64,000 nucleotides of DNA from Dolomedes plantarius. Lineage: Eukaryota; Arthropoda; Arachnida; Araneae; Dolomedidae. A program made the translations under genes and the position numbers. Positions 46,773 to 60,190 of the stretch are shown here, piece after piece; position 1 is the first letter of the stretch, and the number at the start of each line of letters is the position of its first letter. Location of the stretch: positions 51,491,033-51,555,032 of the forward strand of contig OU015500.1 in assembly GCA_907164885.2 (NCBI GenBank). The letters run 5' to 3'. The notes under the pieces are model-generated. The model worked only from the letters and a program-made list of their open reading frames with translations. It made no database searches and was not told where the DNA came from.

Positions 46773-47682
46773 AATATGATACCTAACACAATAGTTCGAA
46801 AAATTACATTGCGCCAACAATTTTTGATTTTTTTTTGTATCTTCGCATTACAATACCATTATTAGCTTATAAATCTGCAAACAATCATTTATTGCGTGTA
46901 CGCTATATATAGCTCAAACAGAGTATTTGGAAAAATTGCATTTCGTTAACAATTTTTGAAATTTGTTCTTGTGAGGTTTACATAAGATTCGATTCACGAT
47001 AATCGAACTTTTAAGTGAATAAATCTAAAGAAGCCGCTTAAGATATGCTAATTGTTGCATACGCAGTTGGTATTATTACCAAGCAGCTAGATTAAGAAAG
47101 GGTCGAAATGTTGAGGAAGTGAGATGAAGTGAGCGGAAGTGAAAGGAGGAGTAGAGCTGACGATACGAAGTATCGAGCTGGAGTCAGGCCTAGAGTCTGG
47201 TTTAATAATAGTGGAGTTTAGCGAGCAGTCGCTCGAGGCATAGCTAGGTTGCTTCAAAACTACGCGAATTCTTGTAATACCCAAAGTTTCCGAAGCAGCA
47301 TTGCTGGTCGACTTTTCAAAGTATTTGTGAGTATCTCAAGTTGTATTTTCATTACATGAATAGTTTTACCAGGAAATATATTGAATTGTATAAATGTTAT
47401 ATACCTCCTACTAGTAGTACACAGGCTTTATGCTGAAAAGCAAAGTTATATGTGCAAATGCTTGAATAAACAGTGTTATTTACTATAGAAGTGTGTATTA
47501 CTTAATATTCATTAGAGTATTCAACTATATATATGAGGGCCACTATAATTCAAGTTAGAAACTTCTATACTGGTACCCTCGAAGTTGCTATTCTCTATAA
47601 TATTTGTATTAAATCGCAACATCATTAGCATGTACATCTGTAATACATCGTTTATTGCCTGTACCTGCCCTATTAATACTTT
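46773..47682. other. no gene seen; purine-rich island at about 47090-47260
   Basis: AT-rich DNA apart from an island of GAAGTGAGATGAAGTGAGCG-type sequence. A small hairpin GCTGACGATACGAAGTATCG is at about 47156-47176. No coding content recognised. Confidence 0.45.
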
Positions 47683-47902
47683 TGAGACGGTGAAAGGTAA
47701 AGTGGTGTAAGTCACATTTTCAACTTTTTTTTTACTTGGCAAAAATGTAATTTCCATATTCAATTTATAGTGGAATTGCAAATAATTACTATTTGCAATA
47801 TTATAATAATTATTATTTGCAATATTTTAATTTGCAGTAAAATGCTTTGTTTCCCAAAATGACTCTAACTTGATTTACACCACTTTTCCTCTCACAGCCT
47901 CA
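47683..47902. mobile_element. MITE with 28-bp terminal inverted repeats
   Basis: TGAGACGGTGAAAGGTAAAG at the left pairs with TGAGGCTGTGAGAGGAAAAG at the right (reverse complement), both continuing TGGTGTAA: 24 of 28 matches. A TTT flank on each side may be the target duplication but is too short to be sure. The centre holds two tandem copies of an AATAATTAxTATTTGCAATA unit. Confidence 0.65.
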
Positions 47903-48069
47903 TTTCTGAACCTATCGATAAAATTGTAGTTCATGTTAATTATATATCAAATAAATATTTTTAAAAATTATATAAGGCCCACTATATTATTCACATAAAA
48001 ATAATATTATTAAGATTGTATAAAATGTTTTTCTAAGCTCTGTTTACTATTATTAATATAATATGATAT

Positions 48070-48256
48070 TAATATAGTATGAAGGAATATGGACCTAAGC
48101 GAGAAACACATCTTGCACTTTAAAATTTTATACTTTAAAAAAATCTTAGTTTCTCTACATATTTCTTCTGAAATAATCAATTATTAAATGATTAAATCAA
48201 TATTTATTTAACTGTATGATTAAACTTTATTTATCATTTTTCTCCGATTCCTAGAA
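48070..48256 (-). repeat. inverted repeat, right copy (partner 45673-45864)
   Basis: Reverse complement of 45673-45864 with few differences. Confidence 0.8.
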
Positions 48257-48659
48257 ATAATACATTAAAGTTTCAGAAATAAATGAACTAAATGTGTCCC
48301 TTAATATACTTTTTGTTCAGAAGTATTAAATTCGGATCTTTAATAAGAAAACGAAGATATAAAATTCCTAAAGATGAAATTAAGAAATTTTAAAGAATTT
48401 TTTAATAATATGAAACTTATTTTACAGTTAAGTGAAAATATTAATTAATTATTTTGCATGGTTTTAATTTAAACATAGTTGTCTGTAACGAATTAAAAGT
48501 TTTAATGAGCAACATATTTAAAAAATGTTTTACATATTTAACCCTTTAAAAACCATTTATGTCAAATCAATACTGTCGGGAAAACGCTGCAATAAATAAC
48601 CAGTCTAAAAGAACCACGCAGTATGTGATTACAGAAAATCGAGGATTAGAAAATTCGAG

Positions 48660-48970
48660 TAATATTATTAAAGTAAGTTCCCAAAGAGCATTTAGAGATG
48701 TTAAACAAAGAAAGAAGTTAGTAAAGTTCTAATCTCAGAACATACACTAAAAGCCTCAAATGAGTTAAATTACCTAAGGGTCATTAAATCTCGCATTAAA
48801 CTTCGTGGATGGGAGACTTTGAATTTTAAGGAATTCTATGCGTAAACGAATCATTAACTTTTGACCTGATGGAACCTCAAGTAATTCATTATACTTTCAA
48901 ACAACGTCACATACTCCAGATTTATAATGTATATTTAATTAAATCAAAATAACTAGTGTTATAGTTTTGT
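48660..48970 (-). repeat. dispersed repeat family D, copy 3
   Basis: Colinear with copy 1 (37730-38010) for about 280 bp, including AACAAAGAAAGAAG, CTAAAAGCCTCAAATGAGTT and the final TTTATAATGTA...AATCAAAATAACTAG. Confidence 0.7.
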
Positions 48971-49529
48971 AAGAGGAACCTTAATGCAATCCAAAGTCCG
49001 TTTGAACAAAGTGCAGTCAACGTTTGGAAAATGAAGTGGCAGAGAGTGAATTATTATTTTTTAATTGACTTGCATGATAACCACTCAGATACTGAAGAAT
49101 TTCAAATGAATGGCGTAAAAAATATGTTATTTTTCTCAATGTAATATTTTAAAAACCCTTGGCTAAAGCCTAAAAATATTAATGTGTAAATATTTAATGA
49201 ACTCTATTATAAATTAGTTTCCCAATAATTATTGTTTTATAATGTGAAAAAAGAAATCATCCAGAAACCGATAAATTTATATTAAAAGATAATTATATAT
49301 AATAAAAGATAATTGTATATAAAAGAAGTACAACTACTACAAAAAAAATTTAAAAAATAGAAACACCACCTTTACGGTTTATGTTATAACGCAGCGAACT
49401 ATTATTTTATTTTTAATTACACTTTGATTATAAATTTAAAAAATAATAATAATCCTAATTAATACTACGCTAATTAATTATCCCATGTCAGATTAATGAG
49501 GTAAAGCAATATTGAATTCTTCCTAGTTT

Positions 49530-49597
<68 letters not shown>

Positions 49598-51130
49598 TAA
49601 ACCATCATTTTCATTATTAAAGAATATATATATTTTAATTTCAAAAGTGCAAAACATTTGCTAGATTTATATTGTTTTTTTTATTTCCAAACAAAATTAC
49701 ATTTCCTTCAAATATCCTGATTTATATGCATTGCATATCTTTCTACCGAAATATGTTTTTGACATTACAATAGGACTGTTTATTTTAAATAATAAAGGCA
49801 AAATAATGGATCCCCAAGAAACATTTTCATTCAGGTTGTAAAAGGGATATGTCTCCACAATAGCTTTTTTGACAAGTAAAACTTTCAACAAATATTTGAA
49901 CAAAAAATCCTATTATCAGAGTATGTAAGTGTAATCACTCACTTAAACTGGGGATAAGAATTTATGACTTGGTAGAGAGAGAGAGAGAGATAGTAGAGGA
50001 AATGTTATTACAAGATTACATCAGTCTTAAAATTTAGACCCGACGTAGTTTACTGCGGGAAGAATAGTTGAAAACAGTTTCAACATATACAACTTCAATT
50101 TCCTAAAATGAAGACAGTGAAAGACAGTTATGGGAATTGAACTTCTATGTATAAAATCAAAATATTTTCAGTTTTCGTTAGATGAATCGGAGCATTTCCA
50201 AGATTTATCAACACCTAGAAAGTACATTAGTGATATAACACGTTTGCTATCAAATATGAGAGTATAGGAGCAGGGTAGTTTACGGAAAAATATATTTTTC
50301 AGAAAACCATGATGCTGGTTTTGTTGATAACCGATCATTGGATCTAACTACATTAAATATTAATGAAAAGTAAATGATAAAACTAGTTTCGAATTAATCA
50401 TATGGGTTTAATATTTTGACAGTGAGGAATTATTTTTGAATAATCCTATATGACCTTTCCAGGCCCAAGAATCAAACATTTTTATTTTACTATTTGCCTC
50501 AGTCTTTGAGATAGCAGAAAAGGGACGGTGAAGTTTACGGGTTGTAGTTCTGAAATCCAAGAACAATGCGATCGCTCGCATCATTGAGAGATTATAAATT
50601 CTAAATAACGAAAATGTGAATGCACACTGCAGCGGATAATTTCCAAAATTTAGATTAGTCAAGATATCTCAACAATAATCACGCAACACTTAGTGACAGG
50701 AATGCATCTCTTTGAGTTTTGGCAAGTAGTCTGGTCTATCAAAAGCCTGTTGAAGAAAATCGCTGTGGCTGTCATCCTGCTAATATTTTTATTGTCTCTG
50801 TAAAGACTAGATAAAAGGATGTTCATGAAAAAGACATTTCGTATATTTTTTCTATAGTTCGGGGAAGTAGCTTCGTGGATCGAGGCTTTAAATTTTTGTC
50901 CAATCATTTTTTCTATCAGTGTTGCCCAGTTGGAAAGCATTGACTATTTTTCGTAGGGCTGTAAAACATCGTCGGACTGGTAGCGGTTAACAAAATGACG
51001 ACCAGACTAAATAACACTAAATAAGGATGATTTTTATGTACACTAATTGAAGAATGACGAAATCAAGGAATAATATTTTAACATAAAGCACTCTAAGGAT
51101 TCGTGCGAGTTGTCAAAGTTCAGGAACTTC
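48971..51130. other. no gene seen
   Basis: AT-rich DNA with a (TA)n array at 49533-49591 and a (GA)n run at 49973-49992. Minus-strand frames at 50408-50940 of up to 93 codons are not recognisable. Confidence 0.5.
49533..49591. repeat. (TA)n array
   Basis: TA repeat, no element recognised at its edges. Confidence 0.95.
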
Positions 51131-51139
51131 CCACCGCAT

Positions 51140-51980
51140 GAGCAGATATATTTCATATAGAATTTACACGATTCTAGTTGGCACTTCAGATGTAAGTCTG
51201 CACTTCAGATGTAAGTTCAGGATAAGCGCGTCCACTGGCTTCCTATACTGGAGCCTATTTGGCTGGTTGAGGGAACTTCTGTCAGAAACCAGGATGGCGG
51301 GATGTCGAGCTAAAAGTCAGATCCGTCTGGGATCGAATTTTCAAGTTAGCTCCGATAGCTATACATCGCTTTATCTAAAAGCTGATCGACCGGGGTCGAA
51401 TAAACTTCCTCTCACGTCAGGAATCAGAAGAGTCACTCTGTCTGAAGAGTCACGATATAATGCTTCAGTTGAAAGCTAACCGACCGGATGTCGAAAGACG
51501 AATTCCTACCACACAGGAATTTAGAGACTTAACTATCTCTCGATGATTCGACCTAGACCTAGATACGAATGAACTAAGAACACCTACGGTTCTAAGACAA
51601 GTTTTCCGTTGGTAAAGCAATTTTATCACGACCGCACTGGCCGCGGTGAGGAACTTCTCACCTTGACTCTAAGAGGCTAACTAACGCTAACTTTTCTCAG
51701 TCACCTAACTTTGGATTTGGCGCTCCGATCGCTGAAAAATTAAAAAGATTTTAAGTGGTGCGCTTTAAAGGTGACATCATCTTTAGGGGCTGTTATTGGT
51801 CTATCTTTTCCGCTGAAGACTCAGAGATGAGCTCGCACTATTAATTTTACGAGCATTCTTCATCAATTAGTGGGGTGCGAAGCGAATAAGGCTTTCAATT
51901 TTAACGTCACATCGAAGAGTTACTGGCGTGGCGTAGTTTCGGCTTCATTGTCAACAGTCCTTTTTAGGCAGCCTTTTCTT
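51140..51980. other. GC-richer island with internal degenerate repeats
   Basis: Contrasts with its AT-rich flanks. AAAGCTGATCGACCGGGGTCG (51379) and AAAGCTAACCGACCGGATGTCG (51472) are spaced about 93 bp, each followed by a GAATxxGACxTCCTxxCAC-like block; GGATGGCGGGATGTCGAGC (51292) may be a third. A 113-codon open frame at 51138-51479 (SLFGWLRELLSETRM...) is unrecognised. It could be an element leader, an old LTR or a host promoter region. Confidence 0.35.
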
Positions 51981-54950
51981 GCTGTGCCCTCTGCCCGTGA
52001 CTACGAGCGCATATTTATGTAGCCGGTGATTCACTAGAGATCGTTAATTTTAGAAAAGTTTTGTGTTAATTGGGGAGAATAAGTTTTGATTCTTCACAGG
52101 GCGGACTATTTTATAAGAGAAATAAATGTCTAGATTTCTAGGAGTTTTTAATAAAAATGTGATTTTTGCAGACGTTTAGCTGAACGGGTACGTATTTATT
52201 TTATAACAATGCTATTTTGCGATGCCATGATTGCCCGTTTAAGACGAGATTATCAGAATTAAGAAACATTTTAGCAGTAAACATCCCGAATTAAGTTTAG
52301 TGTACTAATAATAAATGTTTGTTAGTTAATTCTTTTTAAAATATTAATCATTTCTTGTTTCAGAGAGAAGAATGACTTCTTGATATTGAAATGATTTGGT
52401 GCTCAAATATAAGTGCTTATTCTTCAGTTATAATAGCATACAGCAGTCAAATGTCGTCTCATCTTTAACGACTCAGTCTGTTATATTCCCATCATTCACT
52501 TTAATTTTTCAATAACCACAATGATACCCAATCAACACCTTCGGCATCATGTACCTCTGAATTCTGTTCATAGAACTAAGAAGCTATATCTTTGATTAAA
52601 TTGGACTACAGAGGTAGTAATAGAGACCGAAAACCACGTTCTAAATATCCCTCAGGTACCTACGGACAAACTCCAATTCTCGGACGGAATTTTAATTTTT
52701 ACCTCCCAAAAATCAATCTATGGACGGTGAAAAATCGAGCCCACAATCTCGAGATTTTCTTTCTCATGTTTTTACAACTGATACCATATGTTGAACCAAC
52801 TTAGAAATTATTTTCAAAATACATATTTTTATTTCTACATATCCCTAAGCGTGTTCCTTAGGCCTTTTAGGGACATTATTTACTAATGCGAATTTTATAA
52901 ACGGAATTACCCTAAATATTTTTAGATAGATATGGAAATATCCCTAAATATTTTAAATGTTTTCATCGCATCTGTTGTTCATAATTATTTTAACATTTCT
53001 TTGCGGGCATATATAAATAGTACATATATAAATAGTAATTTAATTTAAGACATATATAAATAGTAATTTAACTAAGTAAAATTTAAAAAAAACATTTAAA
53101 AGTAAAGTTTTAAAAGAATAATTGGTGGAAGATTTTCATAGCTTCTTTCTTAATTAATAATAGATCGACAATATTAAATATTATATCATACGCACATCAC
53201 ACGTAATAACAATTTCATTTGAAATTTGTAATATGTGTTATGATATTTAAAATAATTCTCTATCTCACATTTAATAAAATATTAGACATTTCCTTTTAAT
53301 TAGAGTCACTTTTAAAAGCTTGATTAATATTTATCTTCGGTTATGCAAAATTATCATATTTCTCTACTTTATATCCCGGAGTGATATGCATATAAAAATG
53401 GGCGTAAATAAGAGCAGGAAGTGCATATAGTATAAAAGTATAAAAGGAAGAATTCAAGGATGGAATTATACAAGTGTTTATACATGTTGCATAACAAACT
53501 ATGGAAAAAATATTGTTTTTAACAAGGCATTTTTTCTGAATTCTTTCATTAGTAACAGGATGCGTTAAACAGAAAACCACAGAATTTCAGAGAGTAAAAT
53601 TTCAAACTAGACATTTCAGTTTATAAAATGTTCAACATATTCTTAACATTCTTATCGTGTTACTTTATTACTTAACATCTACATGCAGGTACGGGAAATA
53701 AATATATAACCAAGAAATTTTTCAAGGGATTTTTTTTTAAATAATGAAGTATAAAGCTAAACTTTTTTTTATCAATCTTTAAAATTTTTAATTATAGTTT
53801 TCTTATAGTCCTCTGCAAACACGTTTTTTTTTCGGAAATACGCAGTTTACGCGATAATATACTAGGTTTAGGTTAAAAAATGTATACAATAATTTCAATA
53901 CAGATAAAAAATATCCCTAATTTTATTATTATCATGAAAGTGCTTACACGTTCATGGAATGGAAAATATAAATATAGAGGCATAGAAAAATAGAGGATGG
54001 CTGCAAACATTTCTGCAAACTTTCACTCTTTTATGCTATTTTGATACGCATACCTTCTAAGACTATACTTGTTGTAATTGTATACTAATATAATTACTGA
54101 AATATTCGCTTTCAGAATGGACTAAACCAGCTGGCTGATTTTCATTAGCAGCGTCCTATGATACAGATATTTAACCCTAATAGAGAGCTATTTTTTATCT
54201 ATTAAAAAATACTGTAAGTACCGGGGCAATATTAATCAATTCCTATCAAAGTATACATTTTTTTAAAACATAAATGTATTTTCAAAATTTATTTTAAATA
54301 AACGCTTAACAAAATTGTATTTATTAATGTATTTTTAATCAAATTGTGAAAGGAAGTTTCTAAAGATTTGCCAATTTATTGAGAGAAAATTTATAACAGT
54401 AAATGATCGTAATGTTTAAAACTTCAGATTGTCATGACTGTTCTCGCTAATTTTTATCTTTGTAAACTAGATTTAGGACCATTTATAAAATATATTGTTA
54501 AAAAACTTATAATTGCTGTTTAAATAGGTTAAATCCCCTTATAATCGCTTTATATCTGTTTTCTTATAATCACCATATTCTGTAGTAAACAAAGCATGTA
54601 GGTAAAACCCCGGAACTTTGCAAACAGCAAATTACATTTCAGTTGACAAACATTGCCCCAATTTGGCTAAATATATTGACGTTTGTCCAGTATTCACAAA
54701 TCTAACTCTGCGATCACGATTTGAAAGTACATAATTAACCTCAGAGTTTGCGCTTTTGATTGATTCCGTTTAGAAACGTCAATCTGCCCCATATTCGGAA
54801 GGAGTAGAAGACAAGAAAATAATTAACATGGATGATCCCAGAAAGAATGGATGAAACAGAAAATAATTTTTAATTTCTGTTTGATGATGTCAGGCATTTT
54901 AAAAATATTTGATAGCAGAGATGATACTGTAACGAAATAACACAGCTATT
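51981..54950. other. no gene seen
   Basis: AT-rich DNA; CATATATAAATAGTA is repeated three times at 53009-53065. Confidence 0.55.
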
Positions 54951-55310
54951 CTTCACGTAGAAAAAAAATCACATTGAAACGACGAGGGACAATACTTAAA
55001 CAGCTCATACGTATATCACAACAGTACGAATTCGTGAAGGTATGTCATCTCCTGGACGAACATTCACCAGCACGAATTATCACTAGCACGGAAAATTTCT
55101 TGCACATAAAAACATAAACACGTGGACTGCCCTGTGTCGGAAGGTCACGCACAATCGACGACAAATTCACTTGACTGCGAATTGTCATCTCGTTCGCCAC
55201 CTACCGGCCTCACTTCAGTTCAGTTCCTTCGTCAGTGAAGTCCTACTTCACTTCGATTCGTAAGAATCTGAGATTCTATCATCGCCTCATTTCGGTCTAG
55301 TCAATCGGGA
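54951..55310. other. GC-richer island, unidentified
   Basis: A mixed-composition stretch (for example ACCGGCCTCACTTCAGTTCAG and CACGTGGACTGCCCTGTG) without an open frame or partner repeat. Confidence 0.3.
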
Positions 55311-57894
55311 TATCAATCACAATACCTTGAATAAGAATACATTTTAATAACGAACTTTTCTAATATTGTCTTACACATTACGAAGCTTTCCTTTGATTCA
55401 CTATTCCTGAAGTGTGTTTTAGGACCTGTCTATCTTATTATGCGACTGTATAAAAGCTTATACGACAAAAAGAATATTGAATAGAAATTATTAAAGAAAG
55501 AATTTCGTTCAAATTTTGAGTATGCAGTCTTGCTTACAGGTTGTATTACGTGTAAAAACGTTTGAAGCAGGTGTGCTTTTGGCGAGAACGTTTTATTTTA
55601 TTTCAGCAATAACCGTTTTTTCATGTTATGTGTACTGAATGCTTAACATAACTCAGATTTTCCAAATTCTAGTTTCGAAGGTACTCTTAACTATACATGA
55701 ATATTTTTAAATCATATTTTCCTAGAATCCGTTAAATATATTTTGTCTGGTTTTTACGAGTGTCTGGCAAGCAAACTACTTGTATTCTTCAGTTATGAAA
55801 GGATGAAATATATGTTTGGCGCGTTCTAACAACAACAACAACATAAAAGATACGTTTTACGAGATGCTTTCCACAACTCTTTTGCGGATACATAAAATAC
55901 GTGATAAGAAAGGAAAATGTTTCTGCAGTTGATCCCGCCTCCCCTCCCCATTCTTCCTTCTAACTGAATTGAACTGACATTTTTTTTTCTTTATTATCAT
56001 TTCTTGAATTCTATGCGTTTAAACCACTTTGAGAAATGACATTTTCTTGGTTCAGTTTTGCTGACAAACTTTATATTCAAAAGAAAATGACGGGTTAAAG
56101 TCGGGAATTTAAGATTTAAACGCGTTCAATATATACCAAATGAAAGTAGTTAAGGGAAACATCTAAACCAGTTTTTCTCGCTCTTTCTTGTGTGTGTGGA
56201 ACTTGCAGGATATGCTTTAAAATGTGTGAAATGATTGCCATCTTAAAAAAAAGGTGCATATCAATAAAAATTCGTAAATAGTGCTGTCTGTTTACTGCAT
56301 TTAACATTATAATTTTACTGGTTTATGTAGCTGCTAGTGATTGTGAAAGATAAAATGTATCTGGTTTATACAGCAAACGCAGAGCAAACACAGTTTCTTT
56401 GGTATTTATAACTTTAATACGATAAATCAAATGGATTTAATAATTATGAAGAAATAACGTATCTATTTATACTTTTCTAATATATTCAATACACAAATTC
56501 TGAGTTAGTTTATCCGTAATTCATAACAGCAAAATTTAGAGTCATACGATACGTTCTTCAATTACAGATTGACGCTACACTATAAGTTATTTACAGCTCT
56601 ATATTCCCTTTCTGTTAGTTATCGGTTGACAGGGAAATTAAATTAATTAAAATGCCGTTTTGTTTTTTTAGAAAATTGGCACAAAATATCAATGATATTA
56701 TTCTAAGGCAATGGAAAAGACATAAAAGTGCTAGAGTTGTTATAAAAGATAATGTATCAATCCATATAAGCTTCTGTTATGCTCAAATAAATTACTTCCT
56801 AAACTGGTTAGGAATAATGAATTATGGTTTTTTATTTATAAGAAGCACAAATAAACTGAAATGCTTAATTGAGTTATGTCCGATTTAAGATTGGTTTTGG
56901 TGCAATATCCACATTATCTTGAAGTTTTCATAACCTCTGAACAGTTTGTGACTCGAAGGACTACAAAAGCTTTGACTTAAGGGTGCTAGGTAGCTGCCCT
57001 ACTGGATTTGCTTAGCTCAGTGTGTACCTAAAGAAAAAAGTGTCTCACAACTTGTCAAATCTATATATTTAAGTTGCTAAGCCAATTCTTTGGGCAGTCC
57101 GTGAGAGAAAACTACTGGATCCATTTACTTCATTTTGGTCTTGAACAGAAGATTTTAATCCATAGATGTGTCAAATTTGGTTTTTGTAACCGCGATGTCT
57201 ATTAATTAGTGATAATTTACAATTAAAAATTGCTTTCTGCGCATGCTCAGTTACATGTTTAAATCTGGCTTTAGATACTTACTAAGCACGAGGCCGTATA
57301 AACACGTTAATTTATTTATTCCCAGGAATATCTAGCTCTATCTTTGCCATTTTTATTTTTGATTATGTTTGTGAGATATAAAATTAAACCTGACGGAATT
57401 TTTTTAAAATTTCGAGCTGTCGAGTAACCCTATTTCTTTTTATTGGGTTCAATAGTAATTTTTTTAAAGTGTATTTCTCTATTCTTAATATTATGATTTT
57501 CAACATTTGTCAACGATGTGTTGAGTGTAATATCTGTATTAGTACATTTATTTACTACCCAGCGGTCATGTTTTGACAGGTAACAACTAGTCCCACTTTA
57601 AGTTTTTTTAATTGCAACGAGTAATAGTGAAAAAAATTATTTTCATATGTATAATATTTATTTTCAAAAGAGACGTGAAGAACATATTGAAATTTAAAGT
57701 ATTGGGGAAAAATGTGGTATTCTTTGTTTAGAATGCAAATAATTTGCTTGGATGATATTTAAAAATAAAAAAAGGAAAATATTTAAAGTAGGTCGACATA
57801 TTAGGCTGTCCAATTACACCAATTTTATTTCATTACCAGTCTTTCTATAGCTGTAAAGAGTGAAAATGTGATTTGACATACCAAATTTCGTGAA
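55311..57894. other. no gene seen
   Basis: AT-rich DNA; a small (AAC)n run near 55829-55842. Confidence 0.55.
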
Positions 57895-58650
57895 AGTTTT
57901 TCTTTTGTAAAATGTTGGTGGAAGGAAGACGGTAGATAACTATTAGCACTCTAGAAACCTCTCATTGCAGTAGACTGCAAAAATGTCCCTCATCCAGGAA
58001 ACATTATACGATAAATAAAGCGTTGCTTGGTGTTACGGCTTACCTTGGCATTATTAAAAGCCGCCAACCTTGGCGCGCTACTAGAAAAACTTTGATGGTT
58101 GCTAATGACAACAGTTCAGTTTCTGAAACTGTTCGGAGTAGTCGCCATTTTAGTGTTAGTGGTATTGGTCCACTAGTTACTACGGTTATATAGTTAACTA
58201 AATGACTATAGTGTCATATTGATGGAAATATTTGTATATAATGTACATAAACTTTATTACAGTTAACTTTTGACTGGCCAGCTTTATTTCAAGCATTCTA
58301 CAATCCACTTATAGTTTACATCGCACCACTTGGGAAGGATCCGTAATGGGTCTATTATAAAATGTACAGTACTATTGAAAGAAGGCACCTGAAAACTGGG
58401 AAGTATCTAGAAAATGAAAAATATAGAAAAACATTTTATTTGTTATTGAATAGTGTATTTCTTCCGGAAGGTACTGTTCATTTCATACATATAGCTAGGG
58501 CACTTGTGCCTCGGAAAATTATAGAAAGCGAATAATATAAAAAAAAATTCATCTGTTATTGAATATTAAATTTTTCTAACAAAGCAATTATTGCTTAATA
58601 CATCGATAAAGATTTCATCGCTTCCTAACGGTACAAGAAAACGCCTTTAA
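57895..58650. repeat. segmental duplication, first copy (interrupted by solo LTR)
   Basis: Block a (57895-57985, TTTTGTAAAATGTTG...CTCTAGAAACCTCTCATTGC) recurs at 58685-58775. Block b (57997-58025 plus 58334-58650, CCAGGAAACATTATAC ... CTTCCGGAAGGTACTGTTCA ... TACATCGATAAAG) recurs at 59812-60182. In this first copy the solo LTR splits block b. Confidence 0.8.
58031..58328 (+). mobile_element. solo LTR, 298 bp, with 5-bp target duplication
   Basis: Starts TGTTACGGCTTACC and ends ATCGCACCA (TG...CA), flanked by CTTGG on both sides (58026-58030 and 58329-58333). The duplicated copy at 59812 onwards lacks it, which supplies an empty-site comparison. TATATAATG near 58233 could be its TATA box. 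A full element was probably lost by LTR-LTR recombination. Confidence 0.85.
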
Positions 58651-58676
58651 ACAATTTCTATTTATGGAAAACTTAA

Positions 58677-60190
58677 TTTTAATTAAGTTTTCCTTTTGTA
58701 AAATGTTGAGGAAGGGGGAGGAGGGCGGCGGATAAAGATTAACACTCTAGAAACCTCTCATTGCAGTAAACTGCACTGGTTACTCTGCTCCTCACTTGAA
58801 ATCTCCCCCTCCCTATTGGTACCATTCGAGTACACAGCACGCTTTAATAATTTTTTAAATGATTCGCTTTATAATATTAAATTTACATTGCAAAATAAAT
58901 TATTTATGAAAATAAAACACATTTCACTAAAGCATAAAAACCATAATTCGACCGCACCCCCATCCAAAAGTTTCAAACGAGCCTAAATAATGCTTTCGCC
59001 AAGCATATTAACAAAAATCTGTCAAAAAACTTTGATGATGCACATAGGGATGCGTTACGATGATGTTAGTTACGCAAAGCAAAATTTTCTGCATGTCCTA
59101 GATTACTGTCCACGACTTAAAACGAAATTTTTCCTATTTCTGGGATTTTAAAAACGTAATCTTAAATCCATAATTCGTCCAGCGAACTTAAAGAATTTTC
59201 AAGACGAAGTTATTGTTTTCAGTTTTTTCTTTAAGAGAATTTTATATTTCATCATAGTTTTCTAAAATAAAGCTGACGGACAGAAGGAAGCAGTATGAAT
59301 ATGCGTTCAAGAGCAACTCTAAAAAGCAGCTTTCAATTTTTTTAACAGAACCAATTGGAGTTGTGAAGCCATTTCGTTGTCAGGCCACGCCCTTCGACAT
59401 ATATACATCTAACTGACCTCACGAGACAGCAATACATAAGCTTTTCCAAACACGAAAATCAAAGAAGAGAGCAATTTATTTAATGCGAACGAATTATTTC
59501 AGTCCGCATTCTGTTCGCAGAATCGGTTGGGTTGTAAACCATTTGAGAAGTTCAATGGCCAGGTTATTAAAGAAGTTGCTGTACATGTGTAAACAAATTG
59601 TAAATAAGCCAATTGTTACTAATGCACATCTTGGCAGTTCGAGCAACGAACCAGGTCATTGTGTATTTATAGATTTTAGCCCTATGACGTTACACAGACT
59701 CTAGGCAGACAGAATGCGTACCTACACAAACGATGTGCTTGCTATGGACATTTAACCGTAGAAAGTGCTTGTAGAAAACTTCAGAAACATGTGTGACATC
59801 TTCGTGTACCTCAACCAGGAAACATTATACTATAAATAACGCGTTGTTTTTTTCGGGGGGTTCCGTAATGTGTCCATTATAAAATGCACAATCCTATTTA
59901 AAAAGGCACCTGAGAGCTGGGTAGTATCTAGAAAATGAAAAATATAGAAAAACGCTTTATTTGTTATTGAATATTGTATTTCTTCCGGAAGGTACTGTTC
60001 ATTTCCTACATATAGCTAGGGCACTTGGGACTCGGAAAATTCTAGAAATTGAATAATATTAAAAAAAAAAACATTGCATGTGTTATTGAATATTAAATTT
60101 TTCTAACAAAGCAGTTATTGCTTATTACATCGATAAAGCTTTCATCGCTTTCTAATGGTACAAGAAAAGGCACTTAAACAAGCAAGTAAT
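58677..60190. repeat. segmental duplication, second copy
   Basis: Contains block a again near its start and block b at 59812-60182. The two blocks are about 1.03 kb further apart than in the first copy, so roughly 58780-59810 is either inserted here or deleted there. A 73-codon frame at 59483-59704 in that part is unrecognised. Confidence 0.7.

Noticed and set aside
50408..50940. Adjacent minus-strand frames of 84 and 93 codons as a two-exon host gene
   Set aside because: No recognisable domain, no convincing splice sites and no codon bias distinct from the AT-rich background.
51138..51479. 113-codon frame as a host or viral gene
   Set aside because: The island has internal degenerate repeats and the translation shows no domain; kept only as an unidentified island.
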